NCBI GenBank assembly: GCA_009773335.1
Contig: WRPF01000006.1
Location: 29,804-93,803 of the forward strand
DNA length: 64,000 bases
Reading direction: 5' to 3'
DNA from: Caulobacteraceae bacterium
GTDB taxonomy: Bacteria; Pseudomonadota; Alphaproteobacteria; Caulobacterales; Aquidulcibacteraceae
Shown here: piece after piece, positions 1 through 9,000 of the stretch
Numbering within the stretch: position 1 is the stretch's first letter
Layout: the number at the start of each line of letters is the position of its first letter
Notes under the pieces: model-generated
Database searches by the model: none
The model's input: only the letters and a program-made list of their open reading frames with translations
Told to the model about the DNA's origin: nothing
Made by a program: the position numbers and the translations under genes

Positions 1-54
1 CCGATCCCGCACGCGCAGGTGGCCGACGAAGCGGGCGCTCTGCTGGCGGCTTGA
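1..54 (+). CDS. 3' end of an unidentified gene (partial)
   Basis: An open frame runs in from the left edge and stops at TGA 52-54, giving an Ala-rich C-terminal tail ending in EAGALLAA. Only 17 codons are visible, so no family can be named. The composition and third-position GC fit coding sequence, and it converges on the flavodoxin-fold gene 22 bp away. It could be a chance frame. Confidence 0.4.
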   Translation, partial: PIPHAQVADEAGALLAA

Positions 55-76
55 TCCCGCGGGGACCTTTGGCCGC

Positions 77-652
77 TCAGTCGCCCCGGACGCCCTGATC
101 GCGGACCTTGCGTAGCCATTCGGCGCGGTGTTTCTCATCATCGACGCCGCCGATCAGTGTTTCATGGATCGGGCCGATGCCAGCCATGCCGAGAATGCCG
201 GTCTCAAATCCCTTTACGCCATGGGCGCCGAACATCAGCCGGTAGGCCGCCGCCGGCATGCCCATCGTCACGATCACGCGGGCAGAGCGCCCCTTGAGCA
301 TCTGCCGCGGCCAGCCTTTGGCGTTTGCCTCTATGGCGAAGTTCGCGCGGGCGAAGTGCTCGAAGAATGCTTTCACCAGCGCAGGCATGGTTCCCAGCCA
401 AAGCGGATAGACAATCACGAGATGGTCGGCCTGCAAAACGGCCTGCTGCACCTGCCGGACGGCCTCCGGCGCGGGCGTGGCGAAGTCCTTCGGGTCGCGT
501 AGGAACGGAAGGTCCATGGCGCCGATGTCGAAGTACGAGACCGTGTGCCCGCCCTCGTCGGCGCCCTCTGCATAAGCGCCTGCGAGCGCGTGACAGAAGT
601 GCGCCGGATCGCTGTGGGGATGCCCCTGAAGGATGCAGATCGTATGAGTCAT
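77..652 (-). CDS. NAD(P)H oxidoreductase, flavodoxin-like fold (NQO/MdaB type)
   Basis: A 191-residue protein of the flavodoxin-like NAD(P)H:quinone oxidoreductase family. These are soluble FMN or FAD enzymes that reduce quinones or electrophiles by two electrons. Family marks visible are the N-terminal strand ICILQGHPHS with the phosphate-binding turn, the LVIVYPLWLG segment (about residues 77-86) before the MPALVKAFFEHF helix, and VIVTMGMPA (about 126-134). Length matches the family. It lies 115 bp downstream of the carboxyltransferase gene on the same strand, so it could be a separate unit or the tail of that transcript. The exact substrate cannot be read from the sequence. Confidence 0.85.
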   Translation of the reverse strand: MTHTICILQGHPHSDPAHFCHALAGAYAEGADEGGHTVSYFDIGAMDLPFLRDPKDFATPAPEAVRQVQQAVLQADHLVIVYPLWLGTMPALVKAFFEHFARANFAIEANAKGWPRQMLKGRSARVIVTMGMPAAAYRLMFGAHGVKGFETGILGMAGIGPIHETLIGGVDDEKHRAEWLRKVRDQGVRGD

Positions 653-767
653 CGCGCACCTCGGATGCAGTCAGCCCCGTGGGGCCAACGATTGCATTGA
701 CGCTGGTCAATGGGACGGCGAGGTTGGCGCGCGGCGCCAAGCACCTTCCGCGTCCGGGCGCGGGAAC

Positions 768-2372
768 TTACATCCTGAAAACCCCGAACCGCGTCGGCTC
801 GATCGGCGCGTTCAGGCTCGCCGCCAGGCTCAGCGCCACCACGCGGCGCGTCTGCGCGGGGTCGATCACGCCGTCGTCCCACAGGCGAGCTGTGGCGAAG
901 TAGGGCGAGCCTTCCTCTTCGTACTTCTGGCGGATCGGCGCCTTGAAGGCTTCCTCGTCTTCCGCGCTCCACGACTGGCCGCGCAGTTCCATGCCGTCGC
1001 GCTTCACGGTGGCGAGCACGCTCGCGGCCTGTTCGCCGCCCATGACGGAAATGCGCGCATTCGGCCACATCCAGAGGAAGCGCGGCCCGTAGGCGCGTCC
1101 GCACATGCCGTAGTTGCCCGCGCCGTAGCTGCCGCCGATGACGACGGTGATCTTCGGCACCTTCGCACAAGATACTGCCGTCACGAGTTTCGCGCCGTCC
1201 TTGGCGATGCCCCCGGTTTCGTACTTCGACCCCACCATGAAGCCGGTGATGTTCTGCAGGAACAGCAGCGGAATGTTGCGCTGGCAGCAGAGCTGGACGA
1301 AGTGCGCGCCCTTGAGCGCGCTTTCGGAAAACAGCACGCCGTTGTTGGCGATGATCCCGACGGGAAAACCCTCGATCTTCGCAAAGCCCGTCACCAGCGT
1401 CTCGCCGTAGAGCTTCTTGAATTCGTCGAACTGCGAGCCGTCGACGATCCGCGCGATCACCTTGCGCACATCGTAGGGCTGGCGGATGTCATCGGGCACG
1501 ATGCCGTAGATGTCTTCGGCGTCGAACAGCGGCGCGCGGGCGGGATCGGGCTCGATCGCCAGCGTCTGCTTCGGCAAATGGCTGACGATCTGGCGCGCCA
1601 GATGCAGGGCGTGCTGGTCGTTCATGGCGTAGTGGTCGGCCACGCCCGAACGGCGCGCGTGCACATCGGCGCCGCCGAGGTCCTCCGCCGAAATCACTTC
1701 GCCGGTCGCGGCCTTTACCAGCGGCGGCCCGCCGAGGAATATCGTGCCTTGCTTCCGAACAATAATCGTCTCGTCGCTCATCGCCGGCACATAGGCGCCG
1801 CCGGCGGTACATGAGCCCATCACCACCGCGATCTGCGGAATGCCTTCCGCGCTCATGTTGGCCTGGTTGAAGAAAATGCGTCCGAAATGTTCGCGGTCCG
1901 GGAAGACGTCCGCCTGGAACGGCAGGTTCGCGCCGCCCGAGTCGACGAGATAGAGGCAGGGCAGGCGGTTCTCGCGCGCGATCTCATGGGCGCGCAGGTG
2001 CTTCTTCACGGTGATCGGGTAATAGGTGCCGCCCTTCACCGTGGCGTCGTTGCAGACGATCATCACGGTACGGCCTTCCACGCGGCCAATGCCGGTGATG
2101 AGCGAGGCCGCATGCACGTCGCCCTCGTACATGCCGTTGGCCGCGAGGCCGCTCAGTTCGAGAAACGGGGACGCCGGATCGATCAGCTGTTCGACGCGCT
2201 CGCGGGGCAGGAGCTTGCCGCGCGCCACGTGTTTCCCGCGGGCGTCCTGCGACCCGCCGAGGGCCGCCGTCGAGGTCCGCGTACGGAGGTCTTCCACCAG
2301 CGCCCGCATCCGCGTCGCATTGCGTACGAAGGCGGGCGAGGCTGGATCGATCTGGGTTTCGATGATGGACAT
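768..2372 (-). CDS. mccB: Acyl-CoA carboxylase carboxyltransferase beta subunit (methylcrotonyl-CoA carboxylase type)
   Basis: Carboxyltransferase subunit of a biotin-dependent acyl-CoA carboxylase, best matching methylcrotonyl-CoA carboxylase beta (leucine breakdown). Visible marks are the [19 protein letters not shown] and [18 protein letters not shown] stretches and the C-terminal acyl-CoA lobe with [16 protein letters not shown] and [15 protein letters not shown]. The track ORF starts at 2408, but [10 protein letters not shown] at 2372 matches the usual family N-terminus, giving 534 aa; the upstream in-frame ATG adds an atypical MTPRPARA tail. No biotin carboxylase/BCCP subunit, isovaleryl-CoA dehydrogenase or HMG-CoA lyase is visible nearby, so the partner subunit must be encoded elsewhere or before the left edge. 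A propionyl-CoA carboxylase beta role is less likely from the sequence. Confidence 0.9.
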   Translation of the reverse strand: MSIIETQIDPASPAFVRNATRMRALVEDLRTRTSTAALGGSQDARGKHVARGKLLPRERVEQLIDPASPFLELSGLAANGMYEGDVHAASLITGIGRVEGRTVMIVCNDATVKGGTYYPITVKKHLRAHEIARENRLPCLYLVDSGGANLPFQADVFPDREHFGRIFFNQANMSAEGIPQIAVVMGSCTAGGAYVPAMSDETIIVRKQGTIFLGGPPLVKAATGEVISAEDLGGADVHARRSGVADHYAMNDQHALHLARQIVSHLPKQTLAIEPDPARAPLFDAEDIYGIVPDDIRQPYDVRKVIARIVDGSQFDEFKKLYGETLVTGFAKIEGFPVGIIANNGVLFSESALKGAHFVQLCCQRNIPLLFLQNITGFMVGSKYETGGIAKDGAKLVTAVSCAKVPKITVVIGGSYGAGNYGMCGRAYGPRFLWMWPNARISVMGGEQAASVLATVKRDGMELRGQSWSAEDEEAFKAPIRQKYEEEGSPYFATARLWDDGVIDPAQTRRVVALSLAASLNAPIEPTRFGVFRM

Positions 2373-2461
2373 GGCAGCCTTGATGGCGCGCGCCGGACGC
2401 GGCGTCAAAGCCCGACACGGTCCCGCTTGGCAAGTCGCCCGAAAGGCGTCACCTAGGCGCC

Positions 2462-4237
2462 ATGACGGGCCATCTTGAGGACATTCCGATCCTGCGCGGC
2501 GCGAGCGCTGCGACGCTGGCCGCTGCGGAGGCCGAGGCGGAGTGGTTTTCGCTGCCCGGCGGCTGGCCGCTTTTTCACGCTGGCGAGGCCTCGGAAGCGC
2601 TGTACTTCGTCGTCTCGGGATCGTTGGCGGCGTTTCGCGGCGAAGGGATGGACCAGCATCTCGTCGGCTACATCCGGGCGGGCGAACCCGTCGGCGAAAT
2701 GTCGCTCATCGTCGGCGATGGCCATTCTGGGTCGGTCTATGCCATCCGCGACACCGAGATGGTGCGCTTCTCGCGCGCGGCGTTCGAGCGGCTCGTGGAC
2801 ATGCACCCCCAGATGATGCGCGCGCTCGCCCGTCTCATGCTGATCCGCGCCAGGCAGGGCCCCAGCCGGAATGCGCGCGCCGAGCCGAAGGTCTACGCGC
2901 TGATCGCCACCTCGCCGACAATCGATCTGCGCCTGCGGGCGCAGACACTCGTGGAGGCGCTCGCGAGGCTGGGCAAGAATGCCTGCGTCGTCGGCGAGGA
3001 AGGCGACGACAAGCAGAGCGCCTGGTTCGACGCGCTTGAGCAGGAACATGACGCCGTCTTTCTCATCAGCCCGATCGCCGATACGTCGTGGTTCCGCACC
3101 TGCCTGCGCCAGGCCGATCGCATCTGGGTGCTGGCGCGCGCCGATGCTGCGCCCTCCACTCCATTGCTTCCGGAGGAAGACCCATCACCCGCACGGCGGT
3201 TCCGGCTTGTTGACGTGGTGCTTCTGCACCATGGCTCCGACCGGCAGTTCGCGTCGGCGGAACAGTGGCGACGCGCCTGTGACGCCTCGCGCATCATGCA
3301 CTGGCGCGGGCTGGCTGACGAAGACGCCGGCCGTCTCGCGCGGGTGATCGCGGGATGCGCGACCGGGCTTGTCTTGTCTGGCGGCGGTGCGCGTGCGTAT
3401 GCGCACATCGGCGTCATCCGCGCCCTGCGCGAGTTCGGAACGCCCATCGACGTGATCGGCGGCACCAGCATGGGCGCGATCGTCGCGGCCTGCTACGCCA
3501 TGGGCTGGGACGATGGTCAGATCGAGACGCGCATCCGCAAGGCGTTCGTGGAGTCAAATCCGCTCGGCGACTATGTCGTGCCGGTGGTTTCGCTGTCGCG
3601 CGGCAAGCGTGTGGAGACGCGCCTGCACGAACACTTCGGCGATTCGCTCATCGAAGACCTGCATGTGCCGTTCTATTGCGTGTCCACGAACCTTGTGAGC
3701 GCGAACGCCCACGTGCACCGGTCGGGCCTGCTGCGCGATGCGCTGCGCGCTTCCATTTCCCTGCCCGGAATCCTGCCGCCGGTGTCCAACGGCGGCGACA
3801 TGCTGCTGGTCGATGGCGCTGTGGTGAAGAACTTCCCCGTCGACGTGATGAAGGAAACGCACCGTGGGCCGATCATCGGCGTCGACGTGGCGCGCCGGAG
3901 CACGATCGACCCGATGGACTTCGTCGACGTGCCAGACTTCATCGGCTGGGTCACGCGCAAGGGTTTCCAGTCGGCGCCGCCCATCGCGTCGCTGCTGATG
4001 CATACGGCCACGCTCACGGTCGATCCGTGGATGGGGCGCGACGGGGCTGACCTGCTCATTATCCCTGAGATGCCGGATGTCGATCTTCGCGACTGGAAGG
4101 AGTTCGACTCCGCAGTCGCCGCCGGATACGAGGCGACGGTCGCGGCGCTCAAGCGGCGCGCCGAACACGAGTTCCTGCAGTGCGACGCTTCGGCGCCGGA
4201 GGTGGCCAGGGTGCTCGGCGCGGCGCGCGCGGGCTAG
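2462..4237 (+). CDS. Patatin-like phospholipase with N-terminal cyclic-nucleotide-binding domain
   Basis: A 591-aa protein of the neuropathy-target-esterase/RssA class. Residues about 10-125 form a cNMP-binding (CAP-like) domain, with the [21 protein letters not shown] phosphate-binding cassette. A linker of about 150 residues follows. From about 300 comes the patatin domain, with oxyanion loop [13 protein letters not shown], nucleophile elbow GGTSMGAI (GxSxG Ser) and the catalytic Asp in [11 protein letters not shown]. Known members hydrolyse (lyso)phospholipid or fatty-acyl esters; regulation by a bound nucleotide is inferred from the domain. It is divergent from mccB across 89 bp. Its stop codon TAG lies inside the palindromic repeat that follows, so the repeat may have reset the C-terminus. 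Confidence 0.9.
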   Translation: MTGHLEDIPILRGASAATLAAAEAEAEWFSLPGGWPLFHAGEASEALYFVVSGSLAAFRGEGMDQHLVGYIRAGEPVGEMSLIVGDGHSGSVYAIRDTEMVRFSRAAFERLVDMHPQMMRALARLMLIRARQGPSRNARAEPKVYALIATSPTIDLRLRAQTLVEALARLGKNACVVGEEGDDKQSAWFDALEQEHDAVFLISPIADTSWFRTCLRQADRIWVLARADAAPSTPLLPEEDPSPARRFRLVDVVLLHHGSDRQFASAEQWRRACDASRIMHWRGLADEDAGRLARVIAGCATGLVLSGGGARAYAHIGVIRALREFGTPIDVIGGTSMGAIVAACYAMGWDDGQIETRIRKAFVESNPLGDYVVPVVSLSRGKRVETRLHEHFGDSLIEDLHVPFYCVSTNLVSANAHVHRSGLLRDALRASISLPGILPPVSNGGDMLLVDGAVVKNFPVDVMKETHRGPIIGVDVARRSTIDPMDFVDVPDFIGWVTRKGFQSAPPIASLLMHTATLTVDPWMGRDGADLLIIPEMPDVDLRDWKEFDSAVAAGYEATVAALKRRAEHEFLQCDASAPEVARVLGAARAG

Positions 4238-4339
4238 AGCATTTTCCGACGAAGTGGACGCCGGTTCGTCGTTAGAAAATGCGTTCAAACAACAAGCTAG
4301 AGCCCCGATCCGATTCAATCGGATCGGAAAAGGCTCTAG
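4235..4339. repeat. Compound palindromic intergenic element
   Basis: Two adjacent hairpins. The first is GCATTTTC-CGACGAA (4239-4253) pairing with TTCGTCG (4265-4271) and GAAAATGC (4275-4282). The second has outer arms CTAGAGCC/GGCTCTAG (4297-4304, 4332-4339) around the near-perfect palindrome CCGATCCGATT-C-AATCGGATCGG (4305-4327). The layout resembles dispersed mosaic palindromes of alphaproteobacteria. It ends 20 bp before the next gene's start codon and supplies the stop codon of the previous gene. Confidence 0.8.
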
Positions 4340-4359
4340 TGACATTCCAGGAAGTTCAG

Positions 4360-4905
4360 ATGCGTCTTCTCATTCTTGCCGTCGCCCTTCTTCTGGCCGC
4401 CTGCGAGCCCGGCGCGAACGGGCCACTTGCGGGCTCGAACGGATGCGCTCTGGTTGCGGAACGCACGGTCGCCTTCACCGGACCTGAGGCGCGCGACACG
4501 GTTGAAGCGCGCGCCATCGGTCGCGATTGCGCCGGCGCCGTGGTGGTCTGGACGGTGCGCAATGCCGCCGGCAAGCCGCTATTCGCGCACGCCGCGCCGT
4601 ACGAGTGGATCCACAAGCCCGTCGATCCCACGAGCGCTGCTCAGTTGCAGGCGTTTCTTGACAGCTGGGCCAGTGCGCCCGTGGACGACACGTCGGCCTC
4701 GCCGGAATGGAAAGCCGATGGCGTCACGGCTCCGGAAGCCTGGGGACCGGGCGGCGCCAGCATGTTCGTCCGCGAAACCTACGAGTCCATTCGCGCCGCG
4801 AAACTTCCGCGCATCTGCCTGCCCATCTCCAGCGACGCCTACCAGTGCATCTTCTATGACGCGGAGGCCGAAGCGGTGGATGTGCACTTCTCCGGCGGCG
4901 CCTGA
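4360..4905 (+). CDS. Predicted lipoprotein, function unknown
   Basis: A 181-aa protein beginning MRLLILAVALLLAACEPG, a lipoprotein signal peptide with lipobox LAAC, so it is expected to be lipidated and membrane-anchored. The mature part has a conserved-looking core (EARAIGRDCAGAVVVWTVRN, then a W- and P-rich region) and cysteines that could pair in the periplasm. I do not recognise a domain. The track ORF begins at 4279 inside the palindromic element, but the ATG at 4360 puts the signal peptide at the N-terminus and is clearly better. Confidence 0.8.
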   Translation: MRLLILAVALLLAACEPGANGPLAGSNGCALVAERTVAFTGPEARDTVEARAIGRDCAGAVVVWTVRNAAGKPLFAHAAPYEWIHKPVDPTSAAQLQAFLDSWASAPVDDTSASPEWKADGVTAPEAWGPGGASMFVRETYESIRAAKLPRICLPISSDAYQCIFYDAEAEAVDVHFSGGA

Positions 4906-4925
4906 CGCACGCGGGCGTCAGGCGC
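4898..4925. terminator. Strong GC hairpin between convergent genes
   Basis: GCGCCTGACGC (4898-4908), a 6-nt loop, then GCGTCAGGCGC (4915-4925): a perfect 11-bp stem overlapping the lipoprotein stop codon and facing the convergent TPR gene. There is no T-run on either side, so it is terminator-like or a transcript-end stabiliser rather than a textbook intrinsic terminator. Confidence 0.55.
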
Positions 4926-4967
4926 GATGACAAGGTTTGGTCCGCAGACGTTTTCCGGGACAGGCGG

Positions 4968-6719
4968 TCAAAGCGTCGCCACGTTCAGCGCGCGGCGATC
5001 GCCGGCGTAGGCATCGTTGAAGAACCGTCGCGCGGCTGCGGCGCCGCCGGAGTCCCCCTGCGCGCGGCGGGCTTCGGAGAGGCCCCAGAACGCATAGGCG
5101 TTGTTGGGGTGTTCCATGAGCGTGTGCAGGAACTCCCGTTCCGCGCGTGCGGGCTGGCCGGCCGCGAGAAGCGCCGCGCCGAGCGACTGCCGGACCGGAT
5201 AGTAGATGTAGGGCGGCTCCATGTAGGGGATTTTCGCCTGCAGGTCCGTTGCGGCCTCGAACTGCGTGATCGCGGCCTCGAACTTCCGTTCGCGCATGAG
5301 TGCGCGGCCTTCGACCACGTGTCCCATGATGGCGAGCAGGTCCTTTGTCGGGATGCCGCCCGCGTTCATCGCCGAAAAATCGCCGGTGCTGGCCAGTGCG
5401 GCGATCCTTGATGCTTCCGCGCGCGCCTCCGCGGGGCGGTCCGCACGCACAAGGGCGATGGCGCGCGCAAAGAGCCAGGCGGCCTTTACATAGTCCACGC
5501 CGTCGGCCGGCGCGGGCTCGGCAAGGATCGACGCAGGCGTGGCGAACTGCGCCTTCGCGAACCACGGTGCGGCCTTCACGGGCTGTGCGATCGGCACCGC
5601 GCGCGCCATCTCTATCGGCAGCGCCTGGTCGAGCCGCGGCGCGACGGCAAGCGCCGTGCGCGCGTCGCCCGACATCTGGGCGCTCGTCATGATGAAGTGC
5701 AGATTGTGGGTGTAATAACCATACTGGTACATCGCGCTTGGGTTCGCGGCGCTGAAGTAGGCCTCGTCGGCGCGCGCCGCGCGCTGGTTGGCGCGGATGG
5801 AATCCCGGAAGCGTCCGACGCGATAATAGATGTGCGCCGGCATGTGTACGAGGTGCCCAGCACTCGGCGTAAGAGACTGAAGCGCGTCAGCATACCGTTC
5901 CGCGCGCCACGGATCGGAAGAGGCTTCCACCACGTGGATGTAAAGGTGGATCGCGCCGACATGTCTGGGGTCGCGCGCAAGCACTTTCTCAAGGCGTTGC
6001 ACCATGTCGCCGGTGTAGCCGGACGGCTCACGCCCGCCAGCCTGCCAGTAGTTCCACGGCTGGGTGTCCATCATCGCCTCGACGGCGAAGGTCTGGATGT
6101 TGTCGTCGTCCGGGTACTGGTTGGCCACGCCGCGCATGGCTTCGGCGAAGGCGCGGTCGAGATGGCTGCGATCGGCGGGCGCGCGGCGACCATAGCGATG
6201 CAGCAGCGCATCGATGAGCGCTTGCTCTTTCTCGTTTGCGGCATCGGCCTTCGCCAGCGCCGCGCGTGTGGCGGCGTAGGCTGCGGCGTTGTCGGCAGCC
6301 GCCATCGGTGCGTTGATGTTGGGACCGAGGGCAAAGGCCTCGCCCCAGAAGCACATCGCGCAGTCCGGATCGAGGCGCTGCGCTTCCCGGAACGCGCGCG
6401 CGGCCTCGGCGTGGTTGAACCCGTGCAGCAGGCGCAGACCCTGATCGAAATACGCCTGGGCGCGAGGGTTTGCGGTGGTGATTGTCATGTGTGTGGCGCC
6501 AAGCCCTTCCATCAGCGGTGGAACGGCGGGGAGCGCGGGTTGTGCGGCGGCGTAGGCATTCGCCGCAGCGAGGAAGGATCGCAGCGACAGCGCCGGCGGC
6601 GCGCAGCGCGCCTGTCCGACGGCTGCTGCGAGCAAGGGGTCGACAGGTGGCGCGACGGGGGCGAATGCGGCGGCGGTGAGGGCGATTGTGGCGGCGGCGA
6701 CGAGATACGCACGGTTCAT
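4968..6719 (-). CDS. Exported tetratricopeptide-repeat protein
   Basis: A 583-aa protein. A signal peptide (MNRAYLVAAATIALTAAAFA) is followed by TPR-like helix pairs: RAQAYFDQGLRLLHGFNHAEAARAFREAQRLDPDCA near residue 85, and a C-terminal TPR (about 500-570) with PARAEREFLHTLMEHPNNAYAFWGLSEA. The motif CAMCFWGEAFALGPNIN is typical of a widespread family of periplasmic TPR proteins with no assigned role. The start at 6719 is chosen because the upstream 41 codons of the track ORF are Arg/Cys-rich and would bury the signal peptide. TPRs normally bind partner proteins; no partner is evident next door. Confidence 0.85.
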   Translation of the reverse strand: MNRAYLVAAATIALTAAAFAPVAPPVDPLLAAAVGQARCAPPALSLRSFLAAANAYAAAQPALPAVPPLMEGLGATHMTITTANPRAQAYFDQGLRLLHGFNHAEAARAFREAQRLDPDCAMCFWGEAFALGPNINAPMAAADNAAAYAATRAALAKADAANEKEQALIDALLHRYGRRAPADRSHLDRAFAEAMRGVANQYPDDDNIQTFAVEAMMDTQPWNYWQAGGREPSGYTGDMVQRLEKVLARDPRHVGAIHLYIHVVEASSDPWRAERYADALQSLTPSAGHLVHMPAHIYYRVGRFRDSIRANQRAARADEAYFSAANPSAMYQYGYYTHNLHFIMTSAQMSGDARTALAVAPRLDQALPIEMARAVPIAQPVKAAPWFAKAQFATPASILAEPAPADGVDYVKAAWLFARAIALVRADRPAEARAEASRIAALASTGDFSAMNAGGIPTKDLLAIMGHVVEGRALMRERKFEAAITQFEAATDLQAKIPYMEPPYIYYPVRQSLGAALLAAGQPARAEREFLHTLMEHPNNAYAFWGLSEARRAQGDSGGAAAARRFFNDAYAGDRRALNVATL

Positions 6720-6834
6720 GGGTGTCCTCCCTCCAAGAGTCGCCGCGGTCTTGCTCCGGGCCGGATATCTCGCGGGCAGGCAGCAGCGGCGCGAGCGGGC
6801 GCGGAGAGCGGCGTGACAGAAAAGCATGGCACAA

Positions 6835-6848
6835 ACCCGCATGCGGGT
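6835..6848. promoter_or_regulatory. Perfect 14-bp palindrome in an intergenic gap (possible operator)
   Basis: ACCCGCATGCGGGT is a perfect 14-bp palindrome in the 276-bp gap between the TPR gene and the next minus-strand gene, 116 bp upstream of the TPR start. It could be an operator for a dimeric regulator or a hairpin after the 6996-7415 gene. I see no other strong feature in this gap. Confidence 0.3.
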
Positions 6849-6995
6849 CTCTGAAAAACGTGATTGCGCATCTTACGGCGCTGGGGAGGCGGTGGCTCTC
6901 GATGCCGCCGCCCCATCCGGCGACCGATCGTCATCGTGAGGAGGGGCGCGGCGGTAGCGCGCCCGACGATGCGTATCGACGAGATTTTCCAGGGG

Positions 6996-7415
6996 CTATT
7001 TCTTCCTCGACGTTGCAATGGCGCGCGCGGGCGCCAGCGGCTTGCAGATCTGGTTCACCGTCGCGCGGTTGGCCCGGATGGTGTCGTAAGCCGACTGCAA
7101 CTGTTGCACTGAAAGCCCGCTGCGGCTGGCTAGTGTGAGAAGACCCGTCAGCTGTTTGCCCTGATCTGGCTCGTCGATCAGCGGGTCAATCTGTGGGATG
7201 AGCGCGAAGGCGCGCGGCTCGAGCTTGGAATAGGCGATGCCGACGCCGCATGCGCACACGCGCGCGTCTTCGCCCCGACGCACGCAGCCGTCCTGCACCG
7301 CGCGCGCGGTCTGCGCCGGCGGGGTAGTGCCCGCGCCCTGAGCCAGAAGCGGCGAAGCGGCGAGCGCCGTGGCGGCGACTGCGCCAGCGGAAAGAGCGAG
7401 GAGGCGGCGCATCAT
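6996..7415 (-). CDS. Small predicted periplasmic protein, function unknown
   Basis: A 139-aa protein starting MMRRLLALSAGAVAATALAA, a clear signal peptide with probable cleavage after LLAQG or nearby. The mature part has three cysteines (DGCVRRG, VCACGVG) and a helical C-terminal half ending in a basic SRKK tail. The start at 7415 is supported by an AAGGAA Shine-Dalgarno 5 nt upstream; the track ORF start at 7487 would bury the signal peptide. The Cys pattern hints at a disulfide or metal site, but no family is recognised. Confidence 0.75.
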   Translation of the reverse strand: MMRRLLALSAGAVAATALAASPLLAQGAGTTPPAQTARAVQDGCVRRGEDARVCACGVGIAYSKLEPRAFALIPQIDPLIDEPDQGKQLTGLLTLASRSGLSVQQLQSAYDTIRANRATVNQICKPLAPARAIATSRKK

Positions 7416-7556
7416 GTCGGTTCCTTCATCTGGGTGCGCGGCACGGCGCGCCTGCGCGCCTGAACCGCACCCGAACGCCGTCGTCAAGCATATGGCCCCG
7501 GCGCCCGCGAGGCCCTATGTTGATCAGGAGCGAGCAAGCGCGGCAGGAGTATGCTC

Positions 7557-8087
7557 ATGATACGGATTTTCGTGGCCCTTTCGGCGCTGGCTCTCGCGGC
7601 CTGCGCCACGGTCACCCCATACCAGCCCGCGGCCCAGCCCGGCGCTTACGGGTATGCGGAGCGGCGGGTGGAGGACAATCGCTACACCCTCACCTTCAAT
7701 GGCAATTCGCTGACCGAGCGGGAGATTGTGGAGAGCTATGTTCTCTACCGCGCGGCGGAGCTGACCCTGCAGCAGGGGTTTGATTACTTCGTCGTCACCC
7801 AGCGCGCGACGGACGGGCGTTCCAGCCTTGTCCCCCTCGGCGGCCCCTACGCCGGTTTCCGGCCGGACTACGACTGGTATTCCCCGCGTTACGGTTGGCG
7901 TTCCTTCCACGATCCCTTCTGGGACGACACGACCTACCGGGAAGTGACACGCTACCGGGCGAACGCCGAGATCGTGCTGTTCAAGGGCGCGAAGCCTGCG
8001 AACGATCCGCAGGCCTTCGACGCCCGGCAGGTGAAGCAGAATCTCGAGGGCCAGATTCAGCGACCCTCCGTGGCGCCGGCAGGCTGA
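7557..8087 (+). CDS. CC0125/CC1285-family lipoprotein
   Basis: A 176-aa lipoprotein: signal MIRIFVALSALALAACAT with lipobox LAAC, then a domain containing RRVEDNRYTLTFNGNSLT and YVLYRAAELTLQQGFDYF. That pattern is shared by a Caulobacterales-typical lipoprotein family. The family's cellular role is not known to me; it is expected to sit in the envelope. The first in-frame ATG (7551) is only 1 nt from the AGGAG Shine-Dalgarno, whereas the ATG at 7557 is 7 nt from it, so 7557 is chosen. An Asp/Tyr/Trp-rich loop (YDWYSPRYGWRSF) follows the core. Confidence 0.75.
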   Translation: MIRIFVALSALALAACATVTPYQPAAQPGAYGYAERRVEDNRYTLTFNGNSLTEREIVESYVLYRAAELTLQQGFDYFVVTQRATDGRSSLVPLGGPYAGFRPDYDWYSPRYGWRSFHDPFWDDTTYREVTRYRANAEIVLFKGAKPANDPQAFDARQVKQNLEGQIQRPSVAPAG

Positions 8088-8148
8088 AGTCCGATTTCGC
8101 CGCGCGGGCGTCTTGCGCGCGCGGCGAAGGCGGGCCACGTCTTCGCCC

Positions 8149-9000
8149 ATGTCATACCGCCGCCGCGTCCGCGACGACCTTGTCGATGTCGTCTTCGATG
8201 TGATCCGCAGCGCCTCCGCGACGGGCGCCGCACCCGTGGGCGACGAGGCCTCCCTCAAGGCGCAGGCCGAGCGTGAGGCCGCCCGTCAGGCCGCGCGGCT
8301 GGAGAAGCAGAAATTGCGCGAGCAACACGCGGTCCGCCAGTACGCAGCCGCCGGCGCCGGCCTGCTGGCGGGCGGTCTCGCCTCGATCATGCTGCCGACA
8401 GTGGCGGCGGTCGGCATCGGCCTCCTCACGGGCGGCGCGATCAGCATGATCGTGAAGGCGATCCAGACCGGCGCGCTGGCGCCGCGCGATCTGCCCTTCC
8501 GCCTGCCGCAGAAGCCGCGCGCGATCGATCCTCCGGAAGTGGATGGCCGCGACATTCCGAAATCCCAGCGCGACGTGGTGCAGGGCGTGCTCGACGAGAC
8601 TGCGGTTTCGCTGCGCAAGCTCGATGCGTCGGGCCGCGCGCTGTCCGGCAAGGACGAGGAGGCCGCCGCGCTTTGCCGGCGTCTGGTCGCTGCAGGCGAG
8701 AGGCTCTCCGACGCCGTCGCCGACGAGCCGATGAAGTTCCCGGTCGCGCAGCGTGTGCTGACCTACCACCTGCCGAAAGCGGTGTTCGTCGCAGATACAT
8801 TCCAGGGCCTTGAGGCCGAGCACTACGAGAAGCGCGCTGCTGAAGCGCGCCATCTGCTCACACGCATGGAGATGGTGTTCGAGAAGGCCATCCTCGACAT
8901 GAGCAGCGTGGACGCCGCCGAGATGGATCTTGAGATGCGTCTCATCAATCAGGCGCTCGACGAGGATCTCAACGCCGAACCGTCGAAGAGGGCGCCGTGA
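8149..9000 (+). CDS. Membrane protein resembling XpaC (halogeno-indolyl phosphate hydrolysis family)
   Basis: A 283-aa protein: a charged N-terminal helix (AEREAARQAARLEKQKLREQ, probable coiled coil), a hydrophobic glycine-rich hairpin (AAGAGLLAGGLASIMLPTVAAVGIGLLTGG, about residues 63-100), and a helical C-terminal domain with VLTYHLPKAVFVADTFQ. This order resembles the XpaC/PF10112 family, named for a colony phenotype and without a settled biochemical role. The match is by recollection of layout, not a search. Its stop overlaps the GTG start of the PhzF-like gene (GTGA), implying translational coupling. The ORF-track start 12 codons upstream is Arg-only and less likely. Confidence 0.65.
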   Translation: MSYRRRVRDDLVDVVFDVIRSASATGAAPVGDEASLKAQAEREAARQAARLEKQKLREQHAVRQYAAAGAGLLAGGLASIMLPTVAAVGIGLLTGGAISMIVKAIQTGALAPRDLPFRLPQKPRAIDPPEVDGRDIPKSQRDVVQGVLDETAVSLRKLDASGRALSGKDEEAAALCRRLVAAGERLSDAVADEPMKFPVAQRVLTYHLPKAVFVADTFQGLEAEHYEKRAAEARHLLTRMEMVFEKAILDMSSVDAAEMDLEMRLINQALDEDLNAEPSKRAP

